From Methylomicrobium sp. wino1 (GTDB lineage Bacteria; Pseudomonadota; Gammaproteobacteria; Methylococcales; Methylomonadaceae), in assembly GCF_003932755.1 (NCBI RefSeq), contig NZ_CP024202.1:1302001-1366000 (forward strand): 64,000 bases of DNA, written 5' to 3'. Position 1 is the stretch's first letter. Each line of letters begins with the position of its first letter. Position numbers and translations under genes: made by a program. A model generated the notes under the pieces. That model saw nothing but the letters and a program-made list of their open reading frames with translations, ran no database searches and was not told the DNA's origin. Shown here in pieces: positions 9,598 through 18,579 of the stretch.

Positions 9598-11601
9598 ATG
9601 TCTAAAATCATCAATCCGCAACGGCGTCAATTTTTACAATATTCGTTTTTCGGCGTGGCCGCCGCATCCCTGCCCGGCATTAGCGCCGCGGCGATGAAAC
9701 AAATCAAGAGTGAACCCTCCCCCGGCTTCAATCCCGATGTCGAAATCGAATTTACCTCGCGTAACGCTTTCGTGCCAATTCTAAGCAATGGAGAGAAGTC
9801 TAAAGTACAAAAATATTATGGCAAGCTGTTAAAAGGGCCTAAGAATACTTTGCAGGACCTCGGCGATAATTTTTTGGGGCCGGTTATGAATCTGGTCAAA
9901 GGCCAAAAAGTCAGAGTTTATTATCGTAACCGGCTAAACGAGCCGTCGATCATTCACTGGCACGGATTGCATGTGCCGCAAGTGAGCGACGGGCATCCGA
10001 TGTATACGATAGGTCCCGGCGAGCAATATGTATATGAATTCGAAGTGATGAATCCGGCCGGCACCAGTTTTTATCACTCGCATGCGCATGAAATCACCGG
10101 CGATCAAGTGTATTTCGGTCTGGCGGGTTTGATTCAAGTCACCGACGAGGCGGAAAAGGCCTTGGGATTACCGAGCGGCGAATACGATGTTCCTCTGGTG
10201 CTGCAAGACAGGCGCTTCGATGCCAAAAACCAATTGCGTTATGTGCGCGGCATGCATGACAAAATGATGGGCTTTCTCGGCGATAAAATTATCGTCAACG
10301 GCAAAGAAGACGCCGAATTCTCTGTCAAGACATGCGCTTACCGGTTTAGGGCCTTGAACGGTTCCAATTCCAGAATCTATAAATTGGGCTGGGATGACGG
10401 TACGCCGTTGACCGCGATCGGCACCGACGCTCATTTACTGGAAAAGCCGGAAACCCGCCCCTATATCATGCTGGCGCCCGGCGAGAGGGTTGATCTTTGG
10501 CTCGACTTTAGCGGACGCGAAGTCGGGTCGAAGCTCGTTTTTTATAGTTTGCCTTATACCGGCGCGATGCCGCCGATGTACGAACGCATGCACGGCATGC
10601 AAAGCGATCATGGCGGCATGGACGATGACCCGGCAAACGAAACCCGCGGCATGGGTATGATGAGGGGCGGCATGGGCGGCGGAATGATGGCGGGCGGCTT
10701 GGCGCAGGGCGCTAAATTTGCAGTCGCAACCTTCAATGTCACCGCAACAGCCGAAGACTCGGCCAAACTACCGGCGACATTAGTCGCTTTCGAACGCTTG
10801 ACCGAGGCAACCGTTGATAATGCCGCTAAACCGATTCCGATCGGGATCTCCGAAAAACCGATGCGGCCGCAACTGAACGGCAAATCGTTTACATTGGATC
10901 ATGTGTTCGATTTTGAAAAGGTTAAACTGGGGGCAATCAAAAAAATCAAAATCTTTCATGATCATGGCCCTGGCGGCGGTCAGCACGGCGATGCAAAAAT
11001 GGACCACGGCGCTGGCGCTAAACCGAAAGACGATTCGGCAATGCAAATGGAGCATGGCGCCGATAAACAAGTCGGTGACTCGATGCAAGGCGGTCATGAG
11101 GGCGGCGGCATGAGTAAAATGGGCAGCATGCGCCATGGCGGCGGTATGGGCATGATGGGCGGTATGCAACATGACGGCGATGCGCAACAAGCCGATCATG
11201 AAGGCGGAATGGGTATGGGTCGCGGCATGCGCGGCCGCGGCGGAATGGGTGGTATGCGGCACGGTAACGATACCGACATGCAAATGGGCGGCGGTATGAA
11301 AGAGGGAGAAGGCATGGGTATGATGGGCGGCATGAATCTATCGATGGCGCATCCCATTCATTTACACGGTCAACAATACCAAGTTCTATCGAGAAAAATC
11401 GGACCGATGGGGTCGAAAGGCTATGAAACCGTTAAAGACGGCTTTATCGATAGCGGCTGGAAAGATACGGTTTTGGTGATGCCCGGTGAAGAAGTGGAAA
11501 TCGCCAAGCCCTTTCAGGATTTTAAAGGTCTGTTCTTATACCATTGCCATAACCTTGAGCATGAGAACCTAGGCATGATGCGGCAGTTCTTGGTTGAATA
11601 A
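9598..11601 (+). CDS. Tat-exported multicopper oxidase (CueO/CopA-like) with Met/His-rich region
   Basis: 667 residues. Twin-arginine signal PQRRQFLQYS then a hydrophobic stretch to GISAAA, so it is periplasmic. All four multicopper-oxidase copper motifs are visible: HWHG (His120, His122), HSHAHE (His160-164), HPIHLHG (about 585-591) and HCHNLEHENLGM with the type 1 Cys at about 650. Two Met-rich tracts are inserted: a short one near 340-385 and a long one near 470-580 full of MGGM, MQHDG and HGGGM repeats, as in copper-tolerance oxidases. Likely role: oxidation of Cu(I) and copper tolerance. The ATG at 9598 has GAGGAAGG just upstream. No copper pump or regulator gene is adjacent. Confidence 0.92.
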   Translation: MSKIINPQRRQFLQYSFFGVAAASLPGISAAAMKQIKSEPSPGFNPDVEIEFTSRNAFVPILSNGEKSKVQKYYGKLLKGPKNTLQDLGDNFLGPVMNLVKGQKVRVYYRNRLNEPSIIHWHGLHVPQVSDGHPMYTIGPGEQYVYEFEVMNPAGTSFYHSHAHEITGDQVYFGLAGLIQVTDEAEKALGLPSGEYDVPLVLQDRRFDAKNQLRYVRGMHDKMMGFLGDKIIVNGKEDAEFSVKTCAYRFRALNGSNSRIYKLGWDDGTPLTAIGTDAHLLEKPETRPYIMLAPGERVDLWLDFSGREVGSKLVFYSLPYTGAMPPMYERMHGMQSDHGGMDDDPANETRGMGMMRGGMGGGMMAGGLAQGAKFAVATFNVTATAEDSAKLPATLVAFERLTEATVDNAAKPIPIGISEKPMRPQLNGKSFTLDHVFDFEKVKLGAIKKIKIFHDHGPGGGQHGDAKMDHGAGAKPKDDSAMQMEHGADKQVGDSMQGGHEGGGMSKMGSMRHGGGMGMMGGMQHDGDAQQADHEGGMGMGRGMRGRGGMGGMRHGNDTDMQMGGGMKEGEGMGMMGGMNLSMAHPIHLHGQQYQVLSRKIGPMGSKGYETVKDGFIDSGWKDTVLVMPGEEVEIAKPFQDFKGLFLYHCHNLEHENLGMMRQFLVE

Positions 11602-11607
11602 GCGAGT

Positions 11608-11644
11608 CATGCCGGATCAACTAAGGTCCGGCATGATTTTTTTG
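11608..11644 (+). terminator. Rho-independent terminator of the multicopper oxidase gene
   Basis: Perfect 9-bp stem (CATGCCGGA / TCCGGCATG) with a 10-nt loop, followed by ATTTTTTT. It starts 6 bp after the oxidase stop codon. Confidence 0.85.
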
Positions 11645-11774
11645 GTATTTATCTTCCCCTTTTCGAAGACGCTTACAGGGATGTAAGCGGTAGACTGTGT
11701 CGGGAACCGGCAGTCGAGGTGGCGTATTAGCTCGAAGGGCTAACGAATTCATACAATTCCAATTTAATTCCACT

Positions 11775-12596
11775 ATGCAGTTTCTGACCAGTTTAGTTTT
11801 ATTTCGTACCCGGCATTGGGTTGTTTTATATTTTACGGCTGCCTTGCTCGGTGCCCTGATTGGCTTTTTCTTTTTATACCCGATCAACGAATTCGTTTAT
11901 TACTTCGAACATGAACGCTACCGGCCCGATGCAGCGAATGTAATTCGATATGTGACCGGTGAAGTGATGAATTCGCTGAGGGGTAAGACTCCGATGAAAA
12001 CAACTTTTTATGCATTCGTCGGTGCTAGTTTAGGCTGCATTACCGCGTTGCTTTACAATGTCATGCATCGGCGCTGGCAGCAAATTCAACAGCTTACCCA
12101 TGAGCTGGACAAGGATTTAGAAGCGCTGATCAAGCAGGGAGAAAATCCGTATTTGGAATTTAAATCGTCACTGCGCTGGGACATCGTTGAAAATCGAGTT
12201 AATCGTGCGCTCGAAGGCGTCGTGATCAAGACCTTGGCCGGCTTCATGAACGGACAAGGCGGTACGCTATTGATCGGGGTATCCGACGAAGGCGAAATCC
12301 TGGGCTTGGAGAAAGACTATCAAACGTTGAAAAAACCCGGCCGTGACGGATATGAGCAACTGATTATGACCATGATCGCCTCGAATATGGGCGCCGATAT
12401 CTGTCAATTCGTTCGGCTCGTCTATCATGATCTCGAAGGACTGGATATTTGCCGCTTGATCGTGCTGCCGTCAACACGCCCTGTCTTTATTCAACAAGGT
12501 AACAACCCTAAGCTTTATTTGAGAACCGGCGGCGGTACCCGAGAGTTGAATGTACAAGAAGCAATGGATTATATGAAGGCCCGCTGGCATAAATAG
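11775..12596 (+). CDS. Membrane-anchored AlbA_2 (Schlafen-type) putative nucleic-acid/ATP-binding protein
   Basis: 273 residues from the ATG at 11775; a GTG at 11697 in the same frame would add 26 residues. The first 100 residues have two membrane segments (around VVLYFTAALLGALIGFFF and FVGASLGCITALLYNVM), then a short coiled linker, then a cytoplasmic AlbA_2 domain with the typical signature ENPYLEFKSSL, GFMNGQGGTLLIGVSDEGEI and VLPSTRPVF. AlbA_2 domains usually occur in transcription regulators or Schlafen-like proteins; fusion to a membrane anchor is less common. The substrate is unknown. No clear ribosome binding site precedes either start. Confidence 0.72.
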   Translation: MQFLTSLVLFRTRHWVVLYFTAALLGALIGFFFLYPINEFVYYFEHERYRPDAANVIRYVTGEVMNSLRGKTPMKTTFYAFVGASLGCITALLYNVMHRRWQQIQQLTHELDKDLEALIKQGENPYLEFKSSLRWDIVENRVNRALEGVVIKTLAGFMNGQGGTLLIGVSDEGEILGLEKDYQTLKKPGRDGYEQLIMTMIASNMGADICQFVRLVYHDLEGLDICRLIVLPSTRPVFIQQGNNPKLYLRTGGGTRELNVQEAMDYMKARWHK

Positions 12597-13146
12597 TCGG
12601 TATACCGGATTCCCAATATCCCGTTTTCCAATAAACGTTACTCTCGAAGATTCATGCGGAAATCGGCGTTCAAGTTTTTTCAGAAAATGCGGCTTGTGGT
12701 ATGGTCGATTCTTAGCAATACCGGCTAAAAAAACCGGGGTATTCGGCGTTCGGTGTTGAAAAGTTAAAGTTTGGCCGTGTTAAAAATTTCATTGATTGTT
12801 GACGCCAATAAAAAACCAACTTTTAACCGAACCTTGTCGAATGTTGAAGTACTGTATAGCTGACATTCGAACCGACAATTTTTCGAAAAGATCACAAGCG
12901 GCTTTCGGCCATTATGAGACACCCAGGAATTGAAAATATAATCTCTTTGAAAGGCCGGTCTTTGTTAGTTATCAGCCATCTACTAAGCCGATCATTCGAA
13001 ATCGGCCTGGTTTTCTTGGAGGCTCCAACCCTCGAGAGAAAGGGACAATGAATAAGAAAATCTCCTTATGGCCCAAAAATGAAGGGATCGTTGTTGTACC
13101 CCCTTAATCAACTTTGCAATTTTCTCCTTTTTGTTAAATTTTAATT
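12597..13146. other. 550-bp intergenic region; weak hairpin and a possible 19-codon frame
   Basis: No gene of normal size. A small hairpin at 12987-13006 (GCCGAT / ATCGGC) is followed by a T-rich stretch and could be a weak plus-strand terminator. A 19-codon frame (13048-13107, starting MNKKISLWPK) is preceded by GAGAGAAAGGG. Neither is convincing alone. The region sits between convergent genes, so leftover terminators are the simplest reading. Confidence 0.3.
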
Positions 13147-15645
13147 TCAAGGTTGATCGTTAGATGTATTTGGAAAGTACGTCTTAAAACCGGAATTAAT
13201 AAAATCCTGTTGAAATTGTTCCGCGCTCACGGGTCTGCTAAACATGTAGCCCTGCAGCGAATCACATTTTTGCTCGGTTAGAAATGATAATTGATCCCTG
13301 GTTTCCACCCCTTCGACGACGACCGACAATTTAAGCTCATGGGCCAGCGCGGTGATTGCCCGGACAAGGGTTTTACTGCCTTCGTCGCAAGGAAGGTCAA
13401 TCACAAATGATCGATCTATTTTGACGCTTTGTATCGGAAATCGGCGCAAGTAGGTTAGGCTGGAATAACCTGTACCAAAATCGTCGATGCTGAGCCGCAC
13501 CCCAAGCCCTTGAAACTGATGCAATACCTGGAGCGTGTTCTCGGGATTCTGCATAATTGCCGATTCGGTGATTTCAAGTTCCAGCACGCTGGGATCGAGG
13601 CCGGTTTCGGCCAGCGTTCGCTTTACTGTTTGGAACAGGTTGGTGTCGAGGAATTGGCGTGCCGATACGTTCACCGCTACACTGCCGAATGGCCCATCAT
13701 TTTCAATCCAGGTTTTGGCCTGTAAACAGGCCTCACGCAACACCCAGGCGCCAATAGGAACGATCAGTCCGGTTTCTTCCGCCACGTTAATGAATCGGTC
13801 CGGATACACCAAGCCCCATTCCGGATGCTGCCAACGCACCAGCGCTTCCGCGCTGACCACTACGCCGGTGCCGGTACAGATCTGTGGCTGATAATGCAGC
13901 CTTAATTCATCATGGGCTAAGGCATGCCTCAGACCCCGTTCCACCTTCATGCGTTCGATCGATTTTTCAGTCATTTCCAGGGTATAAAACTGAAAGTTGT
14001 TTTTACCGCGTTCCTTGGCCAAATACATAGCCGTGTCGGCATTCATTAACAGCGTATGGCTGTCCTTGCCGTCGTCGGGATGAATACTGATACCAATGCT
14101 GGCGGTTACCACAAGATCATTGCCTTCCAATGTAAACGGCTGGGTGAGGACGTCCAGGGTCTTTTGGGCAATTCTGGCTACATCGCCGATTTGATTGATG
14201 TCACTCAGCAACACGATAAACTCGTCACCACCCAACCGAGCCAGAATATCGTTCGAGCGAACCGAGGTTCTTAGGCGGTCGCTGACGGCTTGCAGCAATA
14301 AATCGCCCAACCGGTGGCCCAGAGTATCGTTGATCAACTTGAAACGATCCAAATCGAGATACATCACGGCCAGTTTACGGTTATGCCGTTGGCCAGACGA
14401 TAATGCTTGAGTAAGGCGGTTATGAAACTGGTCGCGGTTCAGTAGCCCGGTCAAGGGGTCGTGATTGGCCAGATAGATCAATTGCTGTTCGGCGTATTTA
14501 CGGTTGGAAATATTCTGAATTTGAACAATGAAATACTGCGGCTCGCCGTCAGTGGTGCGAACCAGCGAGGCGCTCATCATAGTCCAAACGGTCTTGCCGA
14601 CGATTTTATGAAAGCACTCCGCCTCGATCTGAAATGTCGGCAGTACGTCGGTCACCAATTGCCGTAAGTAGTGGTTTATCACCTTATCATGATGGTCTGC
14701 ATGCGTGAGCATTCGCAAATTGGAACCCAGCAACTCATCTCGCGTGTAACCTAAAATTTCACAGAGGGCATTATTGACTTGCAGGAAACTGCCGTCCAGG
14801 GCTATCAGCGCCATGCCGATGGCGGCCAGTTCGAATGAGCTATGGAAACGTTCTTCGCTTTCCCGCAGTAAATGCTCCATTTGCCGACGGGCGGTGATGT
14901 CGCGAAATACCATAACAGCGCCCAACAAGGTTCCATCGTCATCGAGTATCGGGGCGGCGCCGTCGTCCACCGGAATTTCCAACCCTGACTGACTAACGAA
15001 CAGAGTGGGGCAGTCAATGCCGGTCACGGTCCGACTCTGTAATGTACCGAGGACCGGGTTTTCAATGACACTGCGGCTCGACTCGGATATCAGCGTCATT
15101 AGTTCGCTGACAAGTTTACCTTTGGCTTGTTCCAGACTTTGTTCCGTTATCGTTTCAGCCACCGGATTCATGAAGCGGATTACGCCTTCAGCGTCTGTGG
15201 CAATGACGGCGTCACTAATACAGTGCAGGGTTTTGCCAAACCACTGCTCGCTTTCCTTCAGCCTGCGTTCCAGCTGATACTTATACAAAGCGACTTCGAT
15301 GGAAGCGTGCAGCTCATCCGGACGGAACGGCTTAATCAAATAGCCGTATGCGCCCGTGGCTTTCGCGCGCAACAAGGTAGCCGGGTCGCTATAAGCCGTC
15401 AGAAAAATCACGGGAATACGCAGAGACTCCGTTATGGCATGCGCCGCGCTGATGCCGTCCATATCGCCTTTCAACACAATATCCATCATTACTAAATCGG
15501 GCTTATACTCATTGGCCAGCGTAATGGCTTGGCCTCCCGAAAAAGCAGTCGCGACCACCTCATAGCCGAAACCTTCCAACTGCCTACGGATATCCATGGC
15601 GATAATGCCTTCATCCTCGACGATCATAATTCTACTGGCTAACAT
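13147..15645 (-). CDS. Response regulator with PAS-PAS-GGDEF-EAL output
   Basis: 832 residues. An N-terminal receiver (about 1-120) has the acidic pair in IVEDEG, the phospho-acceptor Asp in VMMDIVLK and the KPF lysine motif. Two PAS domains follow (about 130-250, 255-375), then GGDEF with intact RLGGDEF, then EAL with intact SAEALVRW and DDFGTGYSS. It probably converts phosphorylation by its neighbour kinase into a change in c-di-GMP. Its ATG is 16 bp after the stop of the GAF-PAS histidine kinase, with AGGAGG upstream, so the two form a kinase-regulator operon. Confidence 0.9.
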   Translation of the reverse strand: MLASRIMIVEDEGIIAMDIRRQLEGFGYEVVATAFSGGQAITLANEYKPDLVMMDIVLKGDMDGISAAHAITESLRIPVIFLTAYSDPATLLRAKATGAYGYLIKPFRPDELHASIEVALYKYQLERRLKESEQWFGKTLHCISDAVIATDAEGVIRFMNPVAETITEQSLEQAKGKLVSELMTLISESSRSVIENPVLGTLQSRTVTGIDCPTLFVSQSGLEIPVDDGAAPILDDDGTLLGAVMVFRDITARRQMEHLLRESEERFHSSFELAAIGMALIALDGSFLQVNNALCEILGYTRDELLGSNLRMLTHADHHDKVINHYLRQLVTDVLPTFQIEAECFHKIVGKTVWTMMSASLVRTTDGEPQYFIVQIQNISNRKYAEQQLIYLANHDPLTGLLNRDQFHNRLTQALSSGQRHNRKLAVMYLDLDRFKLINDTLGHRLGDLLLQAVSDRLRTSVRSNDILARLGGDEFIVLLSDINQIGDVARIAQKTLDVLTQPFTLEGNDLVVTASIGISIHPDDGKDSHTLLMNADTAMYLAKERGKNNFQFYTLEMTEKSIERMKVERGLRHALAHDELRLHYQPQICTGTGVVVSAEALVRWQHPEWGLVYPDRFINVAEETGLIVPIGAWVLREACLQAKTWIENDGPFGSVAVNVSARQFLDTNLFQTVKRTLAETGLDPSVLELEITESAIMQNPENTLQVLHQFQGLGVRLSIDDFGTGYSSLTYLRRFPIQSVKIDRSFVIDLPCDEGSKTLVRAITALAHELKLSVVVEGVETRDQLSFLTEQKCDSLQGYMFSRPVSAEQFQQDFINSGFKTYFPNTSNDQP

Positions 15646-15661
15646 GTGGAGACCCTCCTGC

Positions 15662-18328
15662 TTAACAAGTTTTAGTAAAACGCAGAGTAAAGGTGGATCC
15701 GTTTGTCCGATCCAGGCTCATCTGTCCCATGAGTTGATTGGTCAAGTTATCGACCAATTGCAGACCCAGAGAGCTGCTTTTTTTGAAGTCCATTTCACTG
15801 GGAAGGCCAATGCCGTTATCGGACATTATCAGGATGTATTCGCCTTGCTCCTGTGTGAAGGCGATGCCGATTTCGCCGCGCCGATCTCCGGGAAATGCGT
15901 ACTTAATGGCATTGGACAGCAATTCGTTGATGATCAGGCCGCAGGGTATCGCGGTATCGACATCGAGAAACACATTGTCGATTTTCATGTTGAGCTTGAG
16001 TTTGTCGGAATACGCGCCATAGCCGAACAGCAAATGGTCGGCTAGGCTACGAATGTATTCGTTGAAATCTATCCTGGTCAAGTCTTTGGATTGATAAAGT
16101 TTTTCATGTAACAGGGCCATGGCTTTGATGCGATCGGCACTTTGTTTGAGTAAATCGGCGGTCTCCGGACGAGTTACATTGCCGGCCTGGAGGTTGATCA
16201 GGCTGGACACCACCTGTAGGTTATTCTTGACCCGGTGATAGACCTCCTTAAGCAGCATTTCTTTCTCGTTGAGGGCTTGTTTCAGTTTATCGTGGGCACT
16301 CTGGCGCTCGGTAATGTCGACGATGGAACTGAGGACGATTACGCCATTATCGTCATCGATCAGGCCCAAGCCGATTTCGACCGGAAATTCGGTGCCGTCC
16401 TTGCGTAGCCCGTACAGATCGCGTCCGGCCCCCATGGGCCTTGAAACCGGATCGGCAAGGTAGGCCCGGCGGAAACCGATATGTCCGCCGCGAAAACGTT
16501 CCGGTACCAGCATCTCCACCATTTGCCCGATCAGTTCGGTTCGCGCGTAACCGAACGATGCTTCCGTTTGCGCATTCACCATAACAATGGTGCCGGACTC
16601 ATTCACCATCACAATGGCATTGGGTGCCGACTCCACCGCTTGCCGGAATCGTTGTTCCAGACGCTTGCGCTCGGTGATGTCGACGATCGAACTGAGCACC
16701 AGGGTTTCTTCATGACTTTCGATCAGGCCCAGGCCGATTTCGACCGGAAATTCGGTGCCGTCCTTGCGTAGCCCGTACAGATCGCGTCCGGCCCCCATGG
16801 GCCTTGAAACCGGATCGGCAAGGTAGGCCCGGCGGAAACCGATATGTCCGCCGCGAAAACGTTCCGGTACCAGCATCTCCACCATTTGCCCGATCAGTTC
16901 GGTTCGCGCGTAACCGAACGATGCTTCCGTTTGCGCATTCACCATAACAATGGTGCCGGACTCATTCACCATCACAATGGCATTGGGTGCCGACTCCACC
17001 GCTTGCCGGAATCGTTGTTCCAGACGCTTGCGCTCGGTGATGTCGACGATCGAACTGAGCACCAGGGTTTCTTCATGACTTTCGATCAGGCCCAGGCCGA
17101 TTTCGACCGGAAATTCGGTGCCGTCCTTGCGTAGCCCGTACAGATCGCGTCCGGCCCCCATGGGCCTTGAAACCGGATCGGCAAGGTAGGCCCGGCGGAA
17201 ACCGATATGTCCGCCGCGAAAACGTTCCGGTACCAGCATCTCCACCATTTGCCCGATCAGTTCGGTTCGCGCGTAACCGAACGATGCTTCCGTTTGCGCA
17301 TTCACCATAACAATGGTGCCGGACTCATTCACCATCACGATGGCATTGGGCGCCGACTCCACCGCTTGCCGCAGCCGATCCTCAAGTTGTTTATGTTCGG
17401 AAATATTGTCATGGATTACAATAACCCGGGCTAGATTCTGGTCAGGAAACAGGATGACTTTCCCTGTAAACCAGAGTTGGCTCGAACCGGTGTAATAAGG
17501 ATATTCAAGCGAAAAGTCGGATAAGGTGCCGTTCAAAACCGAACTAATACCCTCTGCGAACGCCTTTCCTCCTCTATCGTTGGTGAGACCGGCTTCCAGC
17601 AGGGCCAAATAGTTTTGTCCGGGTTGAAGGCTTGCTTTATCCCTGGCGTATGCCTGATCGAAATCAAGCCATGGCCTACTGACTTTCAAAATATTGGCGG
17701 CTTCATCCAATACACAGTATTGTTTTGACAAGGTATCCAATATGGAACCGTTAAAATGTTCGGAGTTGCGCGCTGTTTCTTGCCGGCCCAAGCCGGCTGG
17801 CAAGGGTTGAGCCGTGGGTTTTTCAAGGATGTCGAACCGGCATTTTACCTTGTGTCTGCGCTCCAAGGCCATACCGACTTGACGGGCAAGAATCTTGAGG
17901 GCCTCAAGTTGATTTACGCTTAACTCTCGCTGTACGACGTCGAACACACAAAGTGCGCCTAATGCTTCACCGGTGGGAACCAGAATCGGGCTACCCGCAT
18001 AGAAACGGATATTCGGCTCGGAAACCACCAGGGGATTGGCCGCGAAGCGACTGTCGTGCTCAACATGCGGTACAACCAACACATCCGGGTGCAATAGGGT
18101 TTGTGTGCCGAATCCGCAGGCTCTGGGTTGTTCGCTGGCCGCTATGCCCTTTTTGGCTTTGAACCACTCGCGGTCGCTATCGACCAGTGTGATCAAAGCA
18201 AAAGGCGTATCGCATATTAGCGCCGCCAGCCAGACAATGTCGTCGAAGTTTGATTCAGGGGGCGTGTCGAGGATGCAGTATTCATGCAGCTTTTGTATCC
18301 GCAGAGTTTCAGCTTTCGATTCCAGCAT
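15662..18328 (-). CDS. GAF-PAS sensor histidine kinase with three tandem PAS repeats (HisKA_2 type)
   Basis: 888 residues, cytoplasmic. A GAF domain (about 1-165) comes first, then a divergent PAS (about 190-310), then three tandem PAS units of 121 residues (about 320-690), two of which read as identical and the third nearly so. The kinase core is of the HisKA_2 type, H-box EVYHRVKNNLQVV, with an HATPase domain holding NELLSNAIKYAF and MSDNGIGLPSE. The ATG at 18328 is preferred over a GTG at 18337; GAGGTG lies upstream of both. It is co-oriented with, and 16 bp from, the REC-PAS-GGDEF-EAL gene, its likely phosphotransfer target. Which ligand the PAS units sense is not visible. Confidence 0.9.
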   Translation of the reverse strand: MLESKAETLRIQKLHEYCILDTPPESNFDDIVWLAALICDTPFALITLVDSDREWFKAKKGIAASEQPRACGFGTQTLLHPDVLVVPHVEHDSRFAANPLVVSEPNIRFYAGSPILVPTGEALGALCVFDVVQRELSVNQLEALKILARQVGMALERRHKVKCRFDILEKPTAQPLPAGLGRQETARNSEHFNGSILDTLSKQYCVLDEAANILKVSRPWLDFDQAYARDKASLQPGQNYLALLEAGLTNDRGGKAFAEGISSVLNGTLSDFSLEYPYYTGSSQLWFTGKVILFPDQNLARVIVIHDNISEHKQLEDRLRQAVESAPNAIVMVNESGTIVMVNAQTEASFGYARTELIGQMVEMLVPERFRGGHIGFRRAYLADPVSRPMGAGRDLYGLRKDGTEFPVEIGLGLIESHEETLVLSSIVDITERKRLEQRFRQAVESAPNAIVMVNESGTIVMVNAQTEASFGYARTELIGQMVEMLVPERFRGGHIGFRRAYLADPVSRPMGAGRDLYGLRKDGTEFPVEIGLGLIESHEETLVLSSIVDITERKRLEQRFRQAVESAPNAIVMVNESGTIVMVNAQTEASFGYARTELIGQMVEMLVPERFRGGHIGFRRAYLADPVSRPMGAGRDLYGLRKDGTEFPVEIGLGLIDDDNGVIVLSSIVDITERQSAHDKLKQALNEKEMLLKEVYHRVKNNLQVVSSLINLQAGNVTRPETADLLKQSADRIKAMALLHEKLYQSKDLTRIDFNEYIRSLADHLLFGYGAYSDKLKLNMKIDNVFLDVDTAIPCGLIINELLSNAIKYAFPGDRRGEIGIAFTQEQGEYILIMSDNGIGLPSEMDFKKSSSLGLQLVDNLTNQLMGQMSLDRTNGSTFTLRFTKTC
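16304..17392 (-). repeat. Three tandem 363-bp repeats encoding PAS units
   Basis: Three consecutive 363-bp units (about 16304-16666, 16667-17029 and 17030-17392) inside the histidine kinase gene. Between about 16374 and 17337 the sequence repeats with period 363 with almost no difference; differences cluster at the two outer edges (for example LIDDDNG in the C-terminal unit against LIESHEE in the others). The period is an exact multiple of three, so the frame is kept. The near absence of synonymous change points to very recent duplication or ongoing gene conversion. Confidence 0.9.
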
Positions 18329-18579
18329 AGAGAGCACCCCACCTCGGTTTAGACGCCAGCCTTGATTATAATCTATAATTCAAAGTCAGGCGCCAATGTA
18401 AGTATGGTAAAAAACAGTTTCACGGAATCACGCTGAAAATTCGTCGACTTGCATTCATTATCAGTTTTTGTGATCTACGAAAAACTTTCATTTGCCGGGG
18501 TTATGCGGCTTATTTCATGATCGTTAGATGAAAAAAACAATGCCTATTATCAGAGAATAAGCGAAATTGGCTGCCTCGG

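Noticed and set aside
10780-11283. 167-codon minus-strand frame rich in His and Ala
   Set aside because: Antisense shadow of the Met/His-rich tract of the multicopper oxidase.
12597-13146. Possible c-di-GMP riboswitch, given the many GGDEF/EAL genes
   Set aside because: None of the conserved GEMM core elements could be found by eye, and the region lies between convergent genes.
16481-17434. Three plus-strand frames with identical peptides
   Set aside because: Antisense shadows of the tandem PAS repeats, repeated because the DNA repeats.
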